In this document: piece by piece, positions 7,178 through 10,689 of the stretch
How positions within the stretch are numbered: position 1 is the stretch's first letter
Layout of the letters: each line of letters begins with the position of its first letter
NCBI GenBank assembly: GCA_027604665.1
Contig: JADGIZ010000640.1
Span: forward strand, 1 to 10,689
Source of the DNA: Polyrhizophydium stewartii
Taxonomy: Eukaryota; Chytridiomycota; Chytridiomycetes; Rhizophydiales
DNA length: 10,689 bases
Reading direction: 5' to 3'
Translations under genes and position numbers: made by a program
Notes under the pieces: generated by a model
Seen by the model: only the letters and a program-made list of their open reading frames with translations
Database searches by the model: none
Told to the model about the DNA's origin: nothing

Positions 7178-8723
7178 ATGGCTGACGGTCGGTCGCCTGC
7201 GCCCGCAACGCCCACGCCCACGCCCACGCCTTCGCCCACGCCTGCGCCTGCGCCTTCGCCCACGCCTCGCCCCCACACGCCCGCCTGCCCGCCTCCTCGC
7301 ATGCGCGCCGCCGCCGCCCGTTCGCCTGCACGCCCGCGCCCAGCAGCAGCAGCAGCAGCAGCAGCACGCAAGCGATCCGCGCCAACACATCGCGCCAACG
7401 CCGCTGCGTCCCCTTGAACCCCACACAGCCCTCGCCGGCACACTGACGCCACCATGCCCATCGCCCGCGGCGCCGCCTGGTCTCGCCCCCGCCACACGCC
7501 ACCACGCCGTCCGCGCCCAATGCAGTCGACTTTGACCACAAGTCTCCCCGCCATGCGAGCCCCGACCGCAGGGACCGAGACAGATCGCTGTCGCCTGGCC
7601 GCCGCCCGCCGCCAGAGCAGCGTCCCATGGAAAGGTCCGTGCAGCGCTGCACCGCGCTGCGCACTGCGCTCGACACCTGCTGGCCCGCCGCAGCCGCCGG
7701 ACTCTTGGCTCCGCCGCGTGGCCCTGGCCTTTGCCTTGGTCCGCTCCCGGCAACAACCCTGGCTGCCGACGACCAACCTCCCCCTGCCGGCTGACACTCC
7801 GCTCCCGCCTCGGCCTCTGCAGCTCCAACAACGGCTCCAACCTGTTCGTGAGCGGCCTGTCGCTCGAGGTACGCGACGACGACCTGGAGAAGCTCTTCTC
7901 CAAGTACGGCAAGGTATGTCTCTGTTTGCCTGTGGATTTGGGACGGTGTTGTGTTGCTCCACAGCTCGCCGTCTCGCGCGCGCCGACTCTGACGCCCTGC
8001 TGCGCATGCAGATCAACAAGTGCCAGGTCATGTAGGTCGCTCTCCTCTGCCTATCCCGCAAGCTCGGCCGCGAGTTGCCGTTGCCTCTGCCGGGCTGGAA
8101 TCTGCTGGCTGACCGATTGCCGATTCGGCCCGACAACAATGCCCTCAAACCCAACATCAACTGCATTCCAGGGTCGACCCCCGCACCAAGGAGTCGCGCG
8201 GTTTCGGCTTTGTCGACTTTGAGTCTGTCGTCGACGCCGACGCTGCCCTCGCCCTCGACGGCGCCGAGCTGCTCGGTCGCCAGATCATTGTCCAGAAGGT
8301 ACCCGCTGGCTGCGCCTTCTCCCCTGTCCCACAGAACTGCGCGATGCTGACGGCTGCATGCTCCGGATCCGCAACCCAAAGGCTAAGCGCGGCCGCCCCA
8401 GGACGCCCACGCCCGGCGAGTACCGTGGCCCGCCCAAGGACCCCTATGGTGGGTCTCTGCCGTTTCGCCTTGTCCAGGAGCGTTCGAGCTGACCCATCCA
8501 ACCAGGCGACCGTCGCCGCGACGACCGCTACGACGACCGCCGCCGTGATGATCGCTATGGTCGCGATCGTTATGACGACCGCCGCCGTGATGACCGCTAT
8601 GGCCGTGATCGCTACGACGACCGTCGCTACGATGACCGCTACAGCCGGGACCGCTATGACGATCGTCGCCGCGACGACCGCTACGGCCGTGACCGCTATG
8701 ATGACCGCGACCGCCGCTACTGA
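7178..8723 (+). CDS. TRA2: TRA2-like splicing regulator: RRM plus Arg/Asp/Tyr repeat tail; first exon uncertain
   Basis: TRA2 (transformer-2) proteins bind exonic enhancers and promote splice-site use. Secure exons: 7526-7634, 7823-7913, 8012-8031, 8172-8298, 8382-8448, 8506-8723. The RRM has RNP2 NLFVSGL, LEKLFSKYGK, and RNP1 RGFGFVDF followed by ESVVDADAAL. After the RRM comes PRTPTPGEYRGPP, matching the diagnostic TRA2 linker (HTPTPG in animals). The N-terminal side is Arg/Ser-Pro rich (SPRHASPDRRDRDRSLSPGR). The tail of about 70 residues repeats DRRRDDRYGRDRYD and contains one serine, unlike a classic RS domain. The start is proposed as ATG at 7178 with exon 7178-7187 and a 338-base intron, giving 213 residues, but other first exons are possible because this stretch has no in-frame ATG next to the second exon. 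It is convergent with SNRNP27. Confidence 0.9.
7209..7270 (+). repeat. Degenerate CCCACG/CCTTCG/CCTGCG hexanucleotide repeat
   Basis: Units of six bases (CCCACG three times, then mixed CCTTCG, CCCACG, CCTGCG) run through the 5' part of the TRA2-like locus. In one frame they read as Pro-Thr-Pro-Ser-Pro-Ala. In the preferred model they lie in the first intron; they could be coding if the first exon is longer. Confidence 0.7.
7341..7364 (+). repeat. (CAG)8 trinucleotide tract
   Basis: Eight uninterrupted CAG units followed by CAC. It lies in the proposed first intron of the TRA2-like gene. On the frame opened by ATG 7178 it would read as alanine (GCA), not glutamine. Confidence 0.9.
8012..8031 (+). 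other. 20-base micro-exon in the TRA2-like RRM
   Basis: This exon encodes INKCQV plus the first two bases of Met. It is flanked by CATGCAG on the left (intron 7914-8011, donor GTATGT) and GTAGGT on the right (intron 8032-8171, acceptor TTCCAG). The residues supply the RRM strand between FSKYGK and the VDPRTKESRGF loop, so it must be included for a working fold. Its length is not a multiple of three, so skipping it would shift the frame. Confidence 0.85.
8506..8720 (+). repeat. Codon-level tandem repeat encoding the Arg/Asp/Tyr tail of the TRA2-like protein
   Basis: Imperfect repeats of the form GAC-CGC-CGC-CGT-GAT-GAC-CGC-TAT-GGC-CGT-GAT-CGC-TAT encode DRRRDDRYGRDRY units. Third positions vary freely while the amino acids stay the same, which points to selection on the peptide and not just slippage. 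Confidence 0.85.
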
Positions 8724-8903
8724 TTGCACGGTATATCCCCCACGCCAAGGAGTCGAGCCAGGCTCGGTGGGGCTGCTTGGAATCAATCAATCAATCAATC
8801 AGCCAGTCAATCAATCAATCAACCCCTCATCCACTGTTGCTTTCTATTCAGTCTTAGACGGCAGCTCATCCATCGCAGATATTCATTTTGCCTTGTGAGC
8901 TCC
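8724..8903. other. Intergenic region between convergent TRA2-like and SNRNP27 genes
   Basis: A 180-base gap holding both 3' untranslated regions and the AATC repeat at 8781-8822. It is clearly more AT-rich than the surrounding coding DNA. No gene is seen. Confidence 0.6.
8781..8822. repeat. AATC tetranucleotide repeat, interrupted
   Basis: Five AATC units (8781-8800), an interruption AGCCAGTC, then about three more AATC units. It lies between two convergent genes and would be transcribed into one or both 3' untranslated regions. Confidence 0.9.
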
Positions 8904-9858
8904 TCAGCCTGGCGAGAGCGCGCGGTTGAAGCCCTTGCGGCGGTTCATGTACTGGCGGTAACCGCGCTGTTTGTGGACGAGCGCATTAGCGGCCTCGGCA
9001 GGCTGCACCTTTTTGCCCTGTTGGATGGCAACGGTCAGCGCACTGCGATGGAGGCACGGGACAACCAGCGAGTTCGCCCTGCCTTTGTGGAGTCGAAGCC
9101 GCCAAAGCCCATCAGCGCTCGCATCCGTGCCTCCTCGTCCTCCTCGTCGGCCGAGTCGGCGCCGTCACTGCGCATTTGACTGTCGGCGCTGCGGTCGCGG
9201 GTGCGTGTTCGGCCGCGCGGCTCGTCCGCGCTGGCACTGCTGCTCCGGCTCCTGCTGCGGGCGTGGGTCCTTCCTCTGCTCCTGCTCCTGCTCCTGCTCA
9301 CGTTCATGATGCGTTCGCGGCGGCCTCGCGGGGGCGTCGCGGATCTGCTTCGCGAGCGGGCGATCTTGCGTCGCGGCGGCGAGCGGGTGCGAGACCTGCT
9401 CCGCGACGGCGACCGGCTGCGCCGCGAGCTGCGGGTCGGAAGGCGGCCGCCACCTGCATGCGTCGTTCGTCAGCGTTCCGCCGCGTGCGGCGAGCGTCGG
9501 CAGGGGCATCGCACCTCGCGGCGGCGTGCGGCTGCGGCTCCGCCGGTCGCGGCCATCGCGGCCTCGGCGCCTGTCGCGACTGCGGCTGCGGCTCCTGCTG
9601 CGGCTGCGTCCGCGGGCGCCTCGGTCACGGCTGCGGCTGCGACTGCGCCCCCGCCCACGGCCCCAGTCTCGGTCACGGCCCGGCAGGCGGTCGCGGCCTG
9701 CTTGGGGGTTGCGGCCGTCGCGCTCTGGCGGCGCGACCCTGCCGTCTGCAGGCGTGCGTCATGAGCGTCAGCCAGCCCTCCACGGCGCATGCCGCACCCG
9801 CGGCCGCCCAAAGGCACTCGTGCCGGCTCGCACCGTGCCGGTCGCCGCGGAACGACAT
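8904..9858 (-). CDS. SNRNP27: SNRNP27, U4/U6.U5 tri-snRNP 27 kDa-like protein, complete
   Basis: A spliceosomal tri-snRNP protein needed before activation of the splicing complex. Exons on the minus strand: 9858-9834, 9745-9515, 9453-9083, 9017-8904; total 741 bases, 246 residues. The conserved C-terminal domain is unmistakable: EEARMRALMGFGGFDSTK, then GKKVQPAEAANALVHK and RGYRQYMNRRKGFNR near the end. Before it lies an RS-rich N-terminal region (many RSRSRS blocks) and an acidic DSADEEDEEA patch. The human protein is about 155 residues, so the RS part here is clearly longer. Introns 9746-9833 and 9454-9514 both start GTGCGA, both are phase 1 and both have GCTGAC upstream of the acceptor. 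The last intron, 9018-9082, is best read as GC-AG. The start MSFRGDRH lies 117 bases from the divergent RPC8 start. Confidence 0.94.
9018..9082 (-). other. GC-AG intron in SNRNP27
   Basis: The upstream exon ends ACAAAG and the intron begins GCAGGG; it ends GCTGACCGTTGCCATCCAACAG. Splicing is phase 0 and gives FDSTK-GKKV, identical to the family. No GT donor gives this junction, and reading through reaches a stop after an unrelated tail. Confidence 0.88.
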
Positions 9859-9975
9859 TCGCGATCGCGGACGAAATCGCACCTGCTCGCTCGCAGCGCC
9901 TTGTGACTCGGCGCCAGCCCCGCTGTCGCACCCGCCGTCGCCGCCGCAGCCGCAACCGCCGCAGCCGCAGCCAGC
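9859..9975. promoter_or_regulatory. Short divergent promoter region between SNRNP27 (-) and RPC8 (+)
   Basis: Only 117 bases separate the two start codons, so both promoters and 5' untranslated regions must share this DNA or overlap the genes. It contains a GCC/GCAGCC-rich stretch close to the RPC8 start. No TATA box is visible. Confidence 0.5.
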
Positions 9976-10246
9976 ATGTTCGTCCTCTCGGTGCTCAACG
10001 ACATCGTGCGCGTGCCGCCCAAGGACTTCAGCAAGCCCGAGAACGAGGCCATCATCGACGAGCTCAACCGAAAGTATGCCAACAAGGTGCTGCACAACGT
10101 CGGCCTGTGCATCAGCGTCTACGACCTGCTCGAGGCCAACGACCCCGTCGTGCACGCCTGCCAGGACGGCTCGTACCAGGTCCGCGGTGCGTGCTCGCGC
10201 GCTGCCTTCCAGCGCCGCTCTTGGGGGTGTCGTCGCAGCCGTGCTG

Positions 10247-10292
<46 letters not shown>

Positions 10293-10689
10293 CTTTCCGG
10301 CTTGTCGTCCTTTGCTGCCTCTCCAACGACGATGACCGCAGTGACGTTCCGCCTGGTGGTGTTCCGGCCCTTCAAGGACGAGATCCTTGAGGGCCGCGTC
10401 AAGGACTGCTCGGCAAAGACAGGGGTGCGGGTCACAATGGACTTCTTTGACGACATCATCATCCCGCCGGCGTTCCTGATGCCCGGCAGCGAATAGTGCG
10501 TCGCCATCTGCTCGCCGCCCGCAGAACACCTCGCCCTGTCCGCCTCATCTGACGATGCCCCTGACTTGTCCTCACGTCCTCACTGATGCTCACACACTCG
10601 CGGCGACGACTCTCAACAACAAACACACGCAGCGACAACGCCGAGGGCGTCTGGGTCTGGAAGTACGACGGAAACGACCTGTTCATGGA
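9976..10689 (+). CDS. POLR3H: RNA polymerase III subunit RPC8/Rpc25 (POLR3H), 3' end cut by window
   Basis: The RPB7-like subunit of RNA polymerase III, which forms the stalk with RPC9/Rpc17 and helps initiation. Exons: 9976-10186, 10342-10495, 10633 to the window end. The start MFVLSVLNDIVRVPPKDF matches the family, followed by ANKVLHNVGLCISVYDLLE (RPB7-like N-terminal domain). After the first splice comes VTFRLVVFRPFKDEILEG and then the S1/OB-type part with VTMDFFDDIIIPP. The third exon gives YDNAEGVWVWKYDGNDLFMD. Intron 10187-10341 starts GTGCGT (phase 1) and carries the CCTG repeat; intron 10496-10632 starts GTGCGT (phase 2). About 141 residues are visible of a usual 204-212. No damage is seen. 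Confidence 0.95.
10249..10293 (+). repeat. (CCTG)11 tetranucleotide repeat in the first intron of RPC8
   Basis: An uninterrupted run of CCTG units, about 11 copies, within intron 10187-10341, ending about 50 bases before the acceptor. Perfect repetition suggests recent slippage. Confidence 0.95.

Noticed and set aside
7341..7364. Polyglutamine tract from (CAG)8
   Set aside because: No gene model supported here reads it in the CAG frame; it is probably intronic.
6338..7417. 359-residue open frame on the plus strand
   Set aside because: Antisense to SEC62, driven by high GC content and scarcity of stop codons.
7066..8379. 437-residue open frame on the minus strand
   Set aside because: It crosses the TRA2-like exons and introns on the opposite strand, is Gly/Arg/Ala low complexity, and has no recognisable domain.
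8157..8786. Hydrophobic Val/Ala/Ile repeat frame on the minus strand that looks like a membrane protein
   Set aside because: It is the antisense reading of the Arg/Asp/Tyr repeat of the TRA2-like gene; the sense frame continues the RRM protein through a valid splice join.
8781..8822. CRISPR array or telomere-like repeat
   Set aside because: It is a simple AATC microsatellite with no spacers and lies in an untranslated region between two ordinary genes.
9176..10390. 404-residue open frame on the plus strand
   Set aside because: It is an Ala/Arg/Cys-rich antisense shadow of the SNRNP27 RS region running on into the wrong frame of the RPC8 gene.

Overview
The window is GC-rich, intron-dense nuclear DNA from a eukaryote. 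It carries seven housekeeping-type genes or gene fragments, six of them recognisable by family, and most are split by short spliceosomal introns of about 57-340 bases. The introns mostly start GTGCGA, GTGAGC, GTAAGC or similar, and most carry a CTGAC branch-like motif shortly before the acceptor AG. The gene set (importin-4/Kap123, BAP31-like, SEC62, TRA2-like, SNRNP27 and RNA polymerase III subunit RPC8/Rpc25) fits an opisthokont, perhaps an early-diverging (chytrid-like) fungus or a related protist. That placement is inference from style and not proven. I see no bacterial, viral, CRISPR or transposon gene.

Layout, left to right: (1) 1-458, + strand, 3' end of an unrecognised protein with a basic C-terminal segment. 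(2) 589-4699, - strand, complete eight-exon importin-4/Kap123 karyopherin, about 1,085 residues. (3) 5005-5505, + strand, BAP31-like ER membrane protein that seems to lack the usual first membrane segment. (4) 5941 to about 7060, - strand, SEC62, the ER post-translational translocation subunit, with an uncertain first exon. (5) about 7178-8723, + strand, TRA2-like splicing factor with one RRM and an Arg/Asp/Tyr repeat tail, with an uncertain first exon. (6) 8904-9858, - strand, complete SNRNP27, a tri-snRNP protein with an enlarged RS domain. (7) 9976-10689, + strand, 5' two thirds of the RNA polymerase III subunit RPC8/Rpc25, cut by the window edge.

The genes alternate strand perfectly (+ - + - + - +), so every neighbouring pair is either head-to-head with a short shared upstream region (4700-5004, about 7061-7177, 9859-9975) or tail-to-tail (459-588, 5506-5940, 8724-8903). 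Functionally there is an ER pair (BAP31-like and SEC62) beside an RNA-processing and transcription trio (TRA2-like, SNRNP27, RPC8). Whether this grouping means co-regulation cannot be told from sequence alone. No previously undescribed system is evident. The points most worth a second look are the tiny exons, the probable GC-AG introns, the missing first membrane segment of the BAP31-like gene, the serine-poor TRA2 tail and the enlarged SNRNP27 RS domain.
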